DNA of 64,000 nucleotides from Pacificibacter marinus (GCF_018860505.1 NZ_JAHKPU010000030.1:124001-188000), one strand, 5' to 3'. Shown: positions 44,772 to 54,760, counted from the first letter of the stretch. Notes: generated by a model not told the origin, from the sequence alone. Made by a program: numbers and translations.

Positions 44772-46841
44772 TCATCTGCGACCTTCGCGCAGCCACGTGA
44801 ATATGATCCATCCCGTTAGTGCGATCATCCAAAGCCACGCAGGTATCAACGGCATTTTAGAACTGGACACAGCAGTGTAGGCCTCGCGCGGCGTGATGCC
44901 CATCCAAGTTCGTCCTGCAGCGACGCGCCCGTTAGAAACACGGCGCAAATCAGGCATCCCACCAGATAATGCGAACACACCGCCGCGCGTCTCACGCACA
45001 GCATTTTCCATCAACGCACCTGTTGCGATGGTTTGCTCAAATTCTTTTGGCGCGGCAGGCCCCAGAACCACGACAGCCGAAAGACCATCCTGTTCGAGAC
45101 TGTAAAGCCCGATGTCGTCGCCTGTGATGACCGTTTGAAACAGCCCCGGGCGCGTTTGCGTCATCTCAACAATCTGTTGCGTCCCATCTGGTGTGGTGAT
45201 CGTCACGCTGCGCGGCGCATCCGTCAAAGAGCGTCGCGTCACTGTGATCTCATTCCCTGTGGCGCTGGCTGCCAGAGATTCCTCTTCCAGTTCGGGTTCT
45301 TTCATCATCCAATGAGCAAGACGTCGCAAGAGTTCCAGTTGAGGACCACCGCCCTCGATCCCACGCGTCCACAGCCACGCATGATCCGAGGCCAAGACCG
45401 CCACGCGTCCTTCGCCCACATGATCCACCACCAATAATGGCCGTCCTTCATTGCCCGTCATGATAACATCGCCTGTGGTCGCAGCGGGATCGAGATCAAT
45501 TTGGCGGAACCAACGCCCCCAATCAGGTGCAACATCTGACCGCGTGACGCCACCCAGCCCTTGGGTCACAGGATGGCGCAGACCGAGCTCTGATATTTGT
45601 GGTCTATAGGCCTGATCAAACACCCGCCCCGTCGGCTGTGTCGGGATGACACGCGCCAAAGCGGATCGATATAAACTGTTGGCAGAGGCAAAATCAGGCC
45701 CTGCTGAAAACAACACTGCGCCGCCATCTTCGACATAACGGGCGATGTTTTCAAAATAATTGGCATAAAGAATGCCGCGTTGTTTGTAGCGGTCGAAAAT
45801 GATCAAATCAAAGTCGTCTATTTTTTCCAAGAACAACTCACGCGTCGGAAAGGCGATCAACGACAATTCCGTCACGGGCACCCCATCTTGTTTTTCAGGC
45901 GGGCGCAAAATCGTGAAATGAACCAAGTCAACTGAAGTATCTGATTTGAGTAAATTGCGCCAAGTGCGCTCGCCATTGTGCGGCTCGCCTGACACCAATA
46001 GCACCCGCAGGCGATCACGCACGCCGTTGATCTGTATCACCGATGAATTGTTGCGATCTGTCAGCTCACCCTCGGCCATTGGCACAGAAAATTGTAAAAC
46101 ATTCATGCCACCATGAGGCAATTTTAGCGGCACTTGCACCGCACGGCCCACTGGCATCTCCAACACGATATCTTCGCCGCCATCAATCGACACGATTAAA
46201 GGCGATGTCACGGACAGGTCGGCTGGCACAGCGCCTTGGTCTTGTATTTTCAACGTCAGGGTGATTTCTTCGTCCAAAATCGCAAAAGCGGGCGCGTTTT
46301 CAACGATAAGCCTGCGATCCCAGTCATCCGGTTCCCCAGTCAACAGCACATGCAAAGGCGCTGGCAGATCCGGTGCAAGCCCTGAGTCATGTATTTGACC
46401 GTCCGTGATAACGAAAACACCTGCCAAACGCCCCTGAGGCTCATCCGCCATCACGCCACGCAACCGCGTCATCAGCAAAGTTCCTTGATTGTCCGCAGCA
46501 TCAGCCACGGAGACAATCCGCAGTTCCGTGTTGGGCATCCTTGCTATTTGCGCCTCAAGCCGCGCTTGCGCCGCCTCGGTTTGATCCGCACGTGCAGACA
46601 GGTTTTGCGAGGCGGTTTTGTCAACCAAAAGCACGATGATATCGGTCAAAGGACTGCGCTCTTCGCGCAAAATCGATGGGTTCGCCAAAGCCAAAAGCAC
46701 CGCACCAAAGGCCAGCGCACGCAAGGGCCACCCCTTAAATCCACGCAAGGCTGCAATGATCAGAACCGCAGCCAAAATGGCAGAAACACCTGCCAAAAAC
46801 GGCCAAGGTACATAGGGTTCAAATGCCATATCTAAAGTCAT
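44772..46841 (-). CDS. Membrane-anchored protein with glutamine amidotransferase-like domain
   Basis: A 689-residue membrane protein, last gene of the MoxR operon. The first 60 residues contain two transmembrane helices (VSAILAAVLIIAALRGF and ALAFGAVLLALANPSILRE). A von Willebrand-like region follows with TDIIVLLVDKTASQNLSARA, and a class I glutamine amidotransferase-like fold occupies about residues 280-500 (LRVLLVSGEPHNGERTWRNL, then FDLIIFDRYKQRGIL and EDGGAVLFSAGPDFA). A last helix (PAWLWMIALTGWIIFTWL) ends the protein. The catalytic cysteine of true amidotransferases was not seen, so it is likely non-enzymatic. It starts four bases before the DUF4159 stop. The whole operon is thought to assist envelope or stress functions, by analogy with Bat proteins. 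Confidence 0.85.
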   Translation of the reverse strand: MTLDMAFEPYVPWPFLAGVSAILAAVLIIAALRGFKGWPLRALAFGAVLLALANPSILREERSPLTDIIVLLVDKTASQNLSARADQTEAAQARLEAQIARMPNTELRIVSVADAADNQGTLLMTRLRGVMADEPQGRLAGVFVITDGQIHDSGLAPDLPAPLHVLLTGEPDDWDRRLIVENAPAFAILDEEITLTLKIQDQGAVPADLSVTSPLIVSIDGGEDIVLEMPVGRAVQVPLKLPHGGMNVLQFSVPMAEGELTDRNNSSVIQINGVRDRLRVLLVSGEPHNGERTWRNLLKSDTSVDLVHFTILRPPEKQDGVPVTELSLIAFPTRELFLEKIDDFDLIIFDRYKQRGILYANYFENIARYVEDGGAVLFSAGPDFASANSLYRSALARVIPTQPTGRVFDQAYRPQISELGLRHPVTQGLGGVTRSDVAPDWGRWFRQIDLDPAATTGDVIMTGNEGRPLLVVDHVGEGRVAVLASDHAWLWTRGIEGGGPQLELLRRLAHWMMKEPELEEESLAASATGNEITVTRRSLTDAPRSVTITTPDGTQQIVEMTQTRPGLFQTVITGDDIGLYSLEQDGLSAVVVLGPAAPKEFEQTIATGALMENAVRETRGGVFALSGGMPDLRRVSNGRVAAGRTWMGITPREAYTAVSSSKMPLIPAWLWMIALTGWIIFTWLREGRR

Positions 46842-49603
46842 TCGCCCAATCTTTCCAAAAGCGCAGGCACATGCACTTGATCTGATTTATAACTGCCAGT
46901 GAGCACATAGAGGATCAGATTGACGCCAAAACGATAGGCCATCTCGCGCTGCATCTCGCCAGTATATCCGCTGCCGACCGGTCGCAAGGCACGCCCGTTA
47001 TCGCCTACGGCCCAAGCCGAGGCCCAGTCATTTGCGCCGATGATCACCGGACTCACATTGTCGTTGAGATTACGAAACGGCATACCTTCGATCTGGGCAG
47101 TTTCCGCTGCTGATTTTTGCACCCAAACATCAGCGCCATCGAAACGCCCCGGGAAACCTTGTAGCAAATAAAATGTGCGCGTCAGCACATGGTCTTGCGG
47201 CACAGGTTCCAGCGGCGGCACATCCAGCGCATAGGCAATATTGCGCAGTTTGATGCCCAGCGCAGTCTCGCGCCCAAAGGCTGAAATATCGCCATCACGG
47301 GTGTCAAAAAAGATCATGCCACCGGCCCGCATATAGGCGTTGAGCTTGGCATAACTGGCCGCCGACAAAGGGGGCTGCGCCTCTGTCATTGGCCAATACA
47401 ATATCGGAAACACACCGAGTGGATCGACTTCTAGATCGACCCCCATCGGGGCTGAAGGTTCCACAGATGTACGATAGGCCAGAACCTGAGACAATCCTTG
47501 CAATCCTTGCTGCGATATCCTGTCGATCGCCTCATCACCTGTTATCACATAGGCCAAAGTCAATTCTGAGCTGGCCAGACGCAGGACTCGATCTGCATCC
47601 TCTTGCGCCTGCACGGACTGTGTCCCTGCGAGGCTTACCCCCAAAATAAGACCGCCAACTGCGGAAATGGCACGACCAAGCGTGACGCGGCCTGAGAGCA
47701 CCAAGGTCGCTATCAAATCCAATACGAGTGCCATCAAAGCAGCCATTAACAAAACGGGTTTCAAACTGACCTCACTCGCGTCTTGCACCCCAAGCATTTG
47801 CACCGAGTTGGGCCAAACGGCAGGCTCAAGCACGCTTTCGCGCCCAAAAACATTTAAGGCCACAGCACGTTGCTGCGTCTGATAGACCCCTGCAGGCGTT
47901 GCCTTGGAGGCACGGGATCCTGCAAAAACTTCGCCATCAACGGAAGCCTGCAACCCAGCGTCCAGCAATTCCCCGAACCCGTTCAAAACCGTGACAGGCG
48001 TCAAGGTTTGTCCAGACAAGTCATTCGCCTCAGCCCCTTGGGCATGTGAAACGGTGGTCAATCTTTGCAGCATAGACACAAACACCCCCGACAAGGGCAA
48101 AGTGGACCATTGCGCATTGGCCGTAACATGGAACAACACGACTTGCCCCTGACCAATTGCTTTGCGTGTCACCAAAGGTGTGCCATCCGCCAAAGTCGCG
48201 ATCACGCGCGCCGCCAATTCGGGGTCGGGTTGCGCCATGACTTGCGATGAGACTGTGACATCACTTGGTATCTCAAGACCGTAAAACGGCGAGGTCTCAG
48301 CAAAGGGGCGTAAACCTTGGGGAGCCCCCCAAGTCATCGCTCCACCGACAGAGCGCCCGCCAGCACGCAAACGGACAGGCAACAAAGGATCAACGCCTTC
48401 ACGCGCCACATCTGATGCTGCCAATTTTGGACCTGAAAAACGCAACAAGACCCCGCCTTTTTGCGTCCATTCCAACAGATCAGCCGCCTCACCGCCCGCA
48501 AGTCGCGCAACGTCGGCCAAAACAATCACATCTGGATTGGCGGCAATCACGTCACTGAAAGCACCTTCGATCACATCAGAGGTCGGATCAAAGGCGGCGC
48601 GCAAGTAATGCAAATGCGACAAGAGCTGCGCGTTGCTGCCGTCGTCTTCGCCAGAGATCAGCGCAACTTCAGGGCGTTTCAAACTATCGGCAATCAGTTG
48701 CACGGCTCCCGCCGAGCGGATATTTTCAATTTCAAACCGCGTGACACGATTGCGCAGTTCCGTGCGCAGGGCGATGCTCACGACTGTCTCGCCCGCCTCG
48801 ACTGAAAGACTGGTTTGTCCCAACACCCGCTCGATGCCAGACGGATCAGGCCCTATGGCCGCAACTGTGACATCCGTCTTGACCAAGCCACCAATGCGAT
48901 GCACAACAGACGATACGCCTTGTTCGGTTCGATTGACAGGTCCAAGGGCAAAAATGGGTCTTTGCAGCTCCAGAACACTGACAGCGCCCTTGCCTTGTAA
49001 AGCCTCCAAAACCTCTGAGCGTCCATCAAAATCTGCACCGCTAGACAGCCAAGTCGTGTTGGCCGCGCGATCCAGCGCACCGATAGCTTGGGTCAATTCC
49101 TCCGCATCAGGTGCATGGGCCGCAGGCTGAAGGCCCGCCAAGGCGGCACGCCAATCGCGCGCAGGTTTAAAGCTCAAACCTCCGCTGGGCAAATCCGTCG
49201 CCACGACAAACGCCACAAGACGGTCGTTTCGTTCGGCCTGTTCCAAAATATCATCGATGCGCGCGATCTGCGCTGACCAAATCGGCGCATCCGCCCAAGT
49301 GCCATCGACCATCAAAATCATCGGGCCGGTATCAGCGTCTTCGATCTTTGGGTTTAAAACAGGCCCCGCAAAGGCCAAAATCAGCGCGGCAATCGCCCCC
49401 ATACGCAACAGCATCAACCACCATGGTGTAGCTGCGGCTTGGGCATCGGTATCTTTTAACCCCAACAACAAGGCCACGCCTGAAAACCGCAAACGCTTGG
49501 GCGCAGGCGGCACAGCGCGTAACAACAGCCACAGCAGCGGCAAGACCAACAAGCCCCACAGCAACCAAGGCGTTGCAAATCCGATTGGCCCTACGATCCA
49601 CAT
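46838..49603 (-). CDS. BatA-like and DUF4159 domain membrane protein
   Basis: About 921 residues. The N terminus is BatA-like (MWIVGPIGFATPWLLWGLLV, followed by LPLLWLLLRAVPPAPKRLRF) and is followed by a von Willebrand factor A-like segment (GPMILMVDGTWADAPIWSAQ). A transmembrane helix near residue 665 separates it from a C-terminal DUF4159 domain (LASSELTLAYVITGDEAIDR, later GVFPILYWPMTEAQP and GGMIFFDTRDGDIS). Members of this family are coupled with MoxR and DUF58 genes. The frame extends to 49678, but the ATG at 49603 overlaps the DUF58 stop as TAATG and gives a proper first helix. Its biochemical role is unknown. Confidence 0.88.
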   Translation of the reverse strand: MWIVGPIGFATPWLLWGLLVLPLLWLLLRAVPPAPKRLRFSGVALLLGLKDTDAQAAATPWWLMLLRMGAIAALILAFAGPVLNPKIEDADTGPMILMVDGTWADAPIWSAQIARIDDILEQAERNDRLVAFVVATDLPSGGLSFKPARDWRAALAGLQPAAHAPDAEELTQAIGALDRAANTTWLSSGADFDGRSEVLEALQGKGAVSVLELQRPIFALGPVNRTEQGVSSVVHRIGGLVKTDVTVAAIGPDPSGIERVLGQTSLSVEAGETVVSIALRTELRNRVTRFEIENIRSAGAVQLIADSLKRPEVALISGEDDGSNAQLLSHLHYLRAAFDPTSDVIEGAFSDVIAANPDVIVLADVARLAGGEAADLLEWTQKGGVLLRFSGPKLAASDVAREGVDPLLPVRLRAGGRSVGGAMTWGAPQGLRPFAETSPFYGLEIPSDVTVSSQVMAQPDPELAARVIATLADGTPLVTRKAIGQGQVVLFHVTANAQWSTLPLSGVFVSMLQRLTTVSHAQGAEANDLSGQTLTPVTVLNGFGELLDAGLQASVDGEVFAGSRASKATPAGVYQTQQRAVALNVFGRESVLEPAVWPNSVQMLGVQDASEVSLKPVLLMAALMALVLDLIATLVLSGRVTLGRAISAVGGLILGVSLAGTQSVQAQEDADRVLRLASSELTLAYVITGDEAIDRISQQGLQGLSQVLAYRTSVEPSAPMGVDLEVDPLGVFPILYWPMTEAQPPLSAASYAKLNAYMRAGGMIFFDTRDGDISAFGRETALGIKLRNIAYALDVPPLEPVPQDHVLTRTFYLLQGFPGRFDGADVWVQKSAAETAQIEGMPFRNLNDNVSPVIIGANDWASAWAVGDNGRALRPVGSGYTGEMQREMAYRFGVNLILYVLTGSYKSDQVHVPALLERLGE

Positions 49604-50490
49604 TAGTTTGCGCCCCCATCTAAGGCTTGGAACAACCGGACCAAAGCAACCTGTGCAGGTGTATCTGTGTGGTGACAATCGTATTGCCAGCCAGCTTGCC
49701 GCGCCAAGTTGTGCAATGCATCTTTGCGCTCAGCCAATCGGTCAAGATAGCGGGCCTTCAAATCACCGGCCCGCAGGGTTTCATGCGACAGTCCGCCCCC
49801 CATCGAGGTGAAAACAGTACGCCCTTGAAATGGAAAGGCTTCTTCAACGGGGTCGAGAATTTGAAATATTACGCCACGAATGCCGCGATCCGCAGCGGCG
49901 CCAACAGCACGCTCAATAGCTTCCATCGGCCCCAAGAAATCGGACATCATAACGGCACGCGATTGTGGCAGGTAATCCGCCCCATCCACTACGCCGAATT
50001 CATCAGTCTGAGGCGCACATAAAGCCTGCGCGATCCGCCGCAATTGCTGCGTGCCATTGCGAGGTGGCGTGCCCACACCATCCAAAGCCACCCGTTCGCC
50101 GCCATTCATCAGCAAAATCGATAGCGCCAGCGTCAACACTGCGGCGCGGTCCAGCTTGCTGGTTTCGTCAGTCAATGATGAAAACTGCATCGAAGCTGAC
50201 TGATCACACCAAAAATGTACCGATTGCGCAGCCTGCCATTCTTGTTCGCGGACAAAAAAACCATCAGATTGTCCCGATCGACGCCAATCGATAGATCGCG
50301 CGGGATCCCCAGCCTGAGCTGGGCGATACTGCCAAAACTCAGACCCATTGCCAGCACGCCGTCTGCCATGCCCGCCCATCATCATGGTGCGCGCAAGCGC
50401 GTCAGCCTTGGCCAAAAGTGCAGGCATCGGGCCTGCAACCTGTTCGGCCTGCGCCCTGAGGTGGCTTGAAGAGAGCCGTGGATCACTCAC
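49603..50490 (-). CDS. DUF58 family protein
   Basis: A 295-residue DUF58 protein. The hallmark segment is FWQYRPAQAGDPARSIDWRR, which continues SGQSDGFFVREQEWQAAQSV, followed by a von Willebrand A-like metal-site region (HFWCDQSASM). DUF58 proteins accompany MoxR ATPases in many bacteria and are proposed substrates or partners. The start overlaps the moxR stop by four bases and its stop overlaps the start of the DUF4159 gene by one base. That tight packing indicates one transcript. Confidence 0.92.
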   Translation of the reverse strand: MSDPRLSSSHLRAQAEQVAGPMPALLAKADALARTMMMGGHGRRRAGNGSEFWQYRPAQAGDPARSIDWRRSGQSDGFFVREQEWQAAQSVHFWCDQSASMQFSSLTDETSKLDRAAVLTLALSILLMNGGERVALDGVGTPPRNGTQQLRRIAQALCAPQTDEFGVVDGADYLPQSRAVMMSDFLGPMEAIERAVGAAADRGIRGVIFQILDPVEEAFPFQGRTVFTSMGGGLSHETLRAGDLKARYLDRLAERKDALHNLARQAGWQYDCHHTDTPAQVALVRLFQALDGGAN

Positions 50491-51491
50491 GCGGCGGCCC
50501 TGTTTTTTAACGCGGCCAGCGCTGCGGCATCAATCAAAGGCCCAAGGGCTTCCCCCCGCGCGCGCGCCGAGAACGTCAACGCCATACGGTGGCTCAACAC
50601 AGGACGCGCCAACGCCAGAACATCATCAGGGGACGGTGCCAAGCGACCATCCAACAAGGCTCGTGCGCGCACAGTCAACATCAAGGCTTGTGCCGCGCGC
50701 GGGCCAGGCCCCCAAGCGACAGAGTTTGAAATCGCGTCTGAGGCATCAGGCGTATCGGGGCGGCAAGAGCGCACCAGATCAAGGATCATCTCGACCACAT
50801 TTTCACCCACAGGCATTTTGCGCAACAAGGCCTGTGCCGCAATCAACTCGGCCGCGCTGAGAACCTCATGCGCCTCTTCTTCGGTCTCGCCTGTTGTGGC
50901 CAAAAGGATCGCGCGTTCTGTGACCCGATCAGGATAGTCCACATCCACTTGCACTAGAAAACGGTCCAACTGGGCTTCGGGCAGCGGATAGGTGCCTTCT
51001 TGTTCCAACGGGTTTTGCGTGGCGAGCACATGAAAAGGCGGTTCCAACTCATGCGCCTGCCCCGCGATGGTCACAGATTTTTCCTGCATCGCTTGCAGCA
51101 ACGCAGATTGCGTGCGCGGCGAGGCGCGGTTGATTTCATCTGCTAGCAAAAGTTGGCAAAACACCGGACCTTTGACAAAGCGAAAGGCCCGTGTTCCATC
51201 TGGTGCGGTTTCCAACACTTCTGATCCCAAAATATCGGCAGGCATCAAATCTGGGGTAAATTGGACCCGCGCGCCTTTGAGGCCCATGACCGTAGATAAT
51301 GTGTCAACCAGTCGGGTTTTGCCCAAACCTGGCAGCCCAAGTAAAAGCGCATGACCACCACACAGCAACGCCGAAAACACCAAATCGACGACCTGTTCTT
51401 GACCGATAAAACGCCGTGTCACCGAGGCTTTGGCCTGCGCCAATTTGGCCCCAAGCTGTTCGATCTCAACCACAAGATCATTTTGCGACAT
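50487..51491 (-). CDS. MoxR-family AAA+ ATPase
   Basis: About 334 residues. Walker A is ALLLGLPGLGKTRLVDTLST and Walker B is LLLADEINRASPRTQSALLQ followed by AMQEK; the MoxR lid follows with AVQ-like helices and RPVLSHRMALTFSARARGE. The frame is open to 51548, but ATG 51491 has AGGTGAAG upstream. MoxR proteins are chaperone-like ATPases that act with DUF58 and VWA partners in assembling or activating complexes. It is the first gene of a four-gene operon (MoxR, DUF58, DUF4159, GATase-like) with overlaps of four, one and four bases. Confidence 0.93.
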   Translation of the reverse strand: MSQNDLVVEIEQLGAKLAQAKASVTRRFIGQEQVVDLVFSALLCGGHALLLGLPGLGKTRLVDTLSTVMGLKGARVQFTPDLMPADILGSEVLETAPDGTRAFRFVKGPVFCQLLLADEINRASPRTQSALLQAMQEKSVTIAGQAHELEPPFHVLATQNPLEQEGTYPLPEAQLDRFLVQVDVDYPDRVTERAILLATTGETEEEAHEVLSAAELIAAQALLRKMPVGENVVEMILDLVRSCRPDTPDASDAISNSVAWGPGPRAAQALMLTVRARALLDGRLAPSPDDVLALARPVLSHRMALTFSARARGEALGPLIDAAALAALKNRAAA

Positions 51492-51603
51492 GTCTTCACC
51501 TATCCTAGAATTACGTGCACTATTAGAAACAGGTCTGAGCCAAAGCACAAACAGACAATAGTGTTATGGTGCCAATAATGGAGTGATTTAGGGTGAACTT
51601 ATC

Positions 51604-52176
51604 GTGAGTGTCTCAGCAGATAGCATCGCGGCTGCAATCAGCGCCGCAAAAACCCGAGGATTACCGCCCGTGGATCTTTGGAATCCGCCCTTTTGTGGCG
51701 ATTTGGACATTCAAATCAAACGGGACGGCACTTGGTTCTACCTTGGAACACCGATTGGGCGGGTGCGGTTGGCGCGCCTCTTCTCTACCGTGTTGAAAAA
51801 AGAAGGCGACGCCTATTTCTTGGTCACACCTGCCGAAAAGGTTGGGATCACAGTCGAGGACGCGCCCTTTTTAGCGATAGATTTCGATGTAAAAGGCACT
51901 GGCACGGAACAGGTTTTGACCTTTCACACTTCGATGGGCGATGAGGCGGTTCTGGATGCGCAGCACCCTTTGCGTGTCGAGACGCGCACCTCAGGTGAAC
52001 CTGCGCCTTATGTCGAAATCCGGTCAGGGCTTGAGGCGCTGATTGACCGCAAAAGCTTTTTCCGTCTGGCCGAATTGGCGGTTGAGCACAGAATTGACGG
52101 CAGGCAGCGCATTGGAGTCTGGTCCTCTGGTCAATTTTTCAGCCTCGACACGGCCTCAACAAGCGAAAGCCCTTAA
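51604..52176 (+). CDS. DUF1285 family protein
   Basis: A 190-residue cytoplasmic protein. The N-terminal part (PPVDLWNPPFCGDLDIQIKR, then DGTWFYLGTPIGRVRLARLF) and LVTPAEKVGITVEDAPFLAI are DUF1285 marks. The family has a known fold but no assigned function. The start is a GTG at 51604 with AGGGTGA upstream. It diverges from moxR, with about 110 bases between the starts, and may share regulation with that operon. Confidence 0.9.
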   Translation: MSVSADSIAAAISAAKTRGLPPVDLWNPPFCGDLDIQIKRDGTWFYLGTPIGRVRLARLFSTVLKKEGDAYFLVTPAEKVGITVEDAPFLAIDFDVKGTGTEQVLTFHTSMGDEAVLDAQHPLRVETRTSGEPAPYVEIRSGLEALIDRKSFFRLAELAVEHRIDGRQRIGVWSSGQFFSLDTASTSESP

Positions 52177-52232
52177 TGCCAAAAAGCGCCGCCCTTTAAG
52201 ACAGCGCTTTTCGACATCATATCGCGATTGGA

Positions 52233-53051
52233 TCAATCGCCAAGTTTGGCGTGAACCTCATCCAGATCAATTTCCGCAATTGGAAATTTGTTGGCTGGAT
52301 TTTCAAAATCATATTTGAACAGTTGGAAATCACGTTTGTAGATTTCCCAAATCAAATGTTTGGACAGATCATCAAAGTAATCTTCAACAGGGTGAAGACG
52401 TTTGGGGCCATGCCCCTCGGACTCGTTGAACCGTGGAATATTGGCCAAATCCACTTTGTGCGGCGTTTGGATTGCATTTAGAACGTCTTGCATTCCATCG
52501 TTGAACGTCTCGGTGTAAACGATTTTGTCGTAACGCCCGCCGTTGGCGATGAATGTCGACACATGGCCAGACATCGCAGACCAATGGATGTCAGGGTCCA
52601 TAGGGCGACGCCAACGGATGGTATCGCGTACAAACAACAAAAACCGACGGAACGATGCGATTTGGTCAAACTCTTGTTTGCCATCATCCCCGCCCACTTC
52701 GATGCCATATTTTTGCACAAGCTGCGGCACCATGTTACCGCGGTAGCGTCTGCCATTGCGCTGAATGCCGCAAATTTTGTCAAAGAAAGACGACAGCACA
52801 CGCGTGTACGGATTGCGCACACAAGTGAAGGCGTAAGACTTATGCCTTTGCGCGTTCGCTTCGATCAAGGGCTGGCTGTTTTCTTGCGACCACTTATGCA
52901 TTCGATCTTTGCTGTCATGGATATCGCCGTCGAAAAATTCGCCGTGATCTGAATAAAACATGATCTGACCAATGGTCGAGCACGCACATTTTGGAACAAC
53001 GCGGTACACCACGCTTTCACTCTCGGTCATCCAAGTTCCTGGAAAGCCCAT
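52233..53051 (-). CDS. Sulfotransferase family 2-type protein
   Basis: A 272-residue sulfotransferase-fold protein related to that at 24449-25228. The 5'-phosphosulfate loop is YRVVPKCACSTIGQIMFY (K21, S24, T25), and the 3'-phosphate site is FTCVRNPYTRVLSSFFDK (R79, S87). The substrate-side region contains an unusual acidic stretch (DHGEFFDGDIHDS). The N-terminal ATG at 53051 is poorly spaced from GGAG; an ATG at 53030 has AGGA closer. It is divergent from the DUF5928 glycosyltransferase gene with about 130 bases between them, which suggests that both modify one glycan. Confidence 0.85.
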   Translation of the reverse strand: MGFPGTWMTESESVVYRVVPKCACSTIGQIMFYSDHGEFFDGDIHDSKDRMHKWSQENSQPLIEANAQRHKSYAFTCVRNPYTRVLSSFFDKICGIQRNGRRYRGNMVPQLVQKYGIEVGGDDGKQEFDQIASFRRFLLFVRDTIRWRRPMDPDIHWSAMSGHVSTFIANGGRYDKIVYTETFNDGMQDVLNAIQTPHKVDLANIPRFNESEGHGPKRLHPVEDYFDDLSKHLIWEIYKRDFQLFKYDFENPANKFPIAEIDLDEVHAKLGD

Positions 53052-53182
53052 ATAGACCCGTTCTCCTCAAGACTGCACACAAACAACGTTTTGCACTTTA
53101 AAAGCAAATTAGGCTTGTTTATTCAATAACTGGTTACGATTATAATCCATAATGCGGCAAAAATGAGGATACGGTTTCTATA

Positions 53183-54760
53183 ATGGCACGAATTGCATTC
53201 ATTCTTCTGTGCCACAAAGACCCAGAAGCGATTATTGATCAGGCGCGCAGATTGACTGCAGCAGGGGATTACATCTCAATCCACTTTGATGCGCGCAGTG
53301 GCCGCGCTCCATTTGAAAAGATTCGCGAAGGCTTAAAAGACAACCCAAACGTCGCATATGCCACCAAACGCATCAAATGTGGTTGGGGCGAATGGTCACT
53401 TGTTCAAGCATCCTTGTACGCGGTTGAGGCCGCTGAAAAGGCATTTCCGCGCGCGACACATTTTTATATGGTCTCTGGCGACTGCATGTCCGTGAAGACA
53501 GCAGAATACATGCATAACTTCTTGGACCAAGAAGACGTGGACTATATTGAGAGTTTTGATTTCTTCGAATCGGAATGGATCAAAACCGGGTTCAAAGAAG
53601 AACGCCTCATTTATCGCCACTGGTTCAATGAACGCACACAAAAATGGCGATTCTATCAAAGCTTTTGGCTGCAACGTCGTCTAGGGCTTCAACGCGAGAT
53701 CCCTGACGATATTCAAGTTCAAATCGGATCGCAGTGGTGGTGCTTGCGTAGACGGACGATTGAATGGATTTTAGAATTCACGCGCAAACGTACTGATGTG
53801 ATGAGGTTTTTCCGCACCACATGGATTCCCGACGAGACATTCTTTCAAACTTTGGTCAGGCATTTAGTGCCCGAATCTGAAATTCAGGCACGCACGCTGA
53901 CCTTTTTGATGTTTACCGATTACGGCATGCCCGTGGTTTTCTACAATGACCATTATGATCTACTGGTCACACAAGACTTTCTATTCGCACGAAAAATTTC
54001 TCCAGACGCCGCAGAGCTCAAAAAGAGGCTTGGCGATTTGTACGCAGCAAAAGGTGTGGAGTTTCAAATATCTGGTGAAGGACGGTCTTTGTATAAGTTT
54101 CTCACTGGACGGGGACGCAATGGCCGACGTTTCGCACAGCGGTTTTGGGAAACCGAAAGCTCGCTCGGGCGTGACCGCGAATTGTTAATGATTGTCTGCA
54201 AGAAATGGCATGTCGCCAAGCGGCTTGTGGCCGAAATCAAAGAACACAGCGATGTGCCCTGCATCGAATACCTGTTCAATGAAGAAAGCACCCCCCTGCC
54301 CGATTTAGGGGGCATCGAGAAAAGTCTTGAGAAACGCACACGACACCGGCGCGCTTGGGTGCGTATGTTGTTCGATTACTTTGAAACTGATCGCTTGGTG
54401 GTGTGTTTGGATTCTGACGGGTTGGATCTGATCAAAGATTTTTACAGCGACCGCTCTGGCACGCGATTGTTGGAAATCGAATGCGAGTTTACCGACGATT
54501 ATCTTGAAGGGCACGCCAAACGCGTGGGGCTTGCTGGCGACCAAACACCCCAAGATGCACTCGAAAAACTGCTTCCAACGCTTAAATCCGACATCAATCA
54601 TGAATATGATGGCATTCGCGACGCAGATTTTGAGAACCATGAGCGTATTTCGCAAACAAAAACGCCAGAAGAAAACGCAGGCCCCATCGCGCGTTTTTTG
54701 AAAATATCGCATGAAGACGCCCTAAAAATCGCCAACACAGACTATTTATTTTACGACTAA
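53183..54760 (+). CDS. Core-2/I-branching glycosyltransferase fused to DUF5928
   Basis: A 525-residue protein of two parts. The N-terminal 270 residues are a Core-2/I-branching beta-1,6-N-acetylglucosaminyltransferase-like domain (GT14): MARIAFILLCHKDPEAIIDQ, YISIHFDARSGR, CGWGEWSLVQASLYAVEAAE, HFYMVSGDCMSVKT and SQWWCLRRRTIEWILEF. The C-terminal part, from about residue 330, matches DUF5928 (RELLMIVCKKWHVAKRLVAE, LVVCLDSDGLDLIKDFY). Its role is unknown. Because true Core-2 enzymes lack DxD and work without metal, the absence of DxD here is expected. The gene faces a sulfotransferase gene, and the HIT protein gene follows after 15 bases. Confidence 0.87.
   Translation: MARIAFILLCHKDPEAIIDQARRLTAAGDYISIHFDARSGRAPFEKIREGLKDNPNVAYATKRIKCGWGEWSLVQASLYAVEAAEKAFPRATHFYMVSGDCMSVKTAEYMHNFLDQEDVDYIESFDFFESEWIKTGFKEERLIYRHWFNERTQKWRFYQSFWLQRRLGLQREIPDDIQVQIGSQWWCLRRRTIEWILEFTRKRTDVMRFFRTTWIPDETFFQTLVRHLVPESEIQARTLTFLMFTDYGMPVVFYNDHYDLLVTQDFLFARKISPDAAELKKRLGDLYAAKGVEFQISGEGRSLYKFLTGRGRNGRRFAQRFWETESSLGRDRELLMIVCKKWHVAKRLVAEIKEHSDVPCIEYLFNEESTPLPDLGGIEKSLEKRTRHRRAWVRMLFDYFETDRLVVCLDSDGLDLIKDFYSDRSGTRLLEIECEFTDDYLEGHAKRVGLAGDQTPQDALEKLLPTLKSDINHEYDGIRDADFENHERISQTKTPEENAGPIARFLKISHEDALKIANTDYLFYD

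Noticed and set aside
49604-49678. Longer N terminus for the DUF4159 protein, starting at 49678
   Set aside because: The extra 25 residues do not fit the BatA-like first helix; the TAATG overlap at 49603 is the family-typical start.
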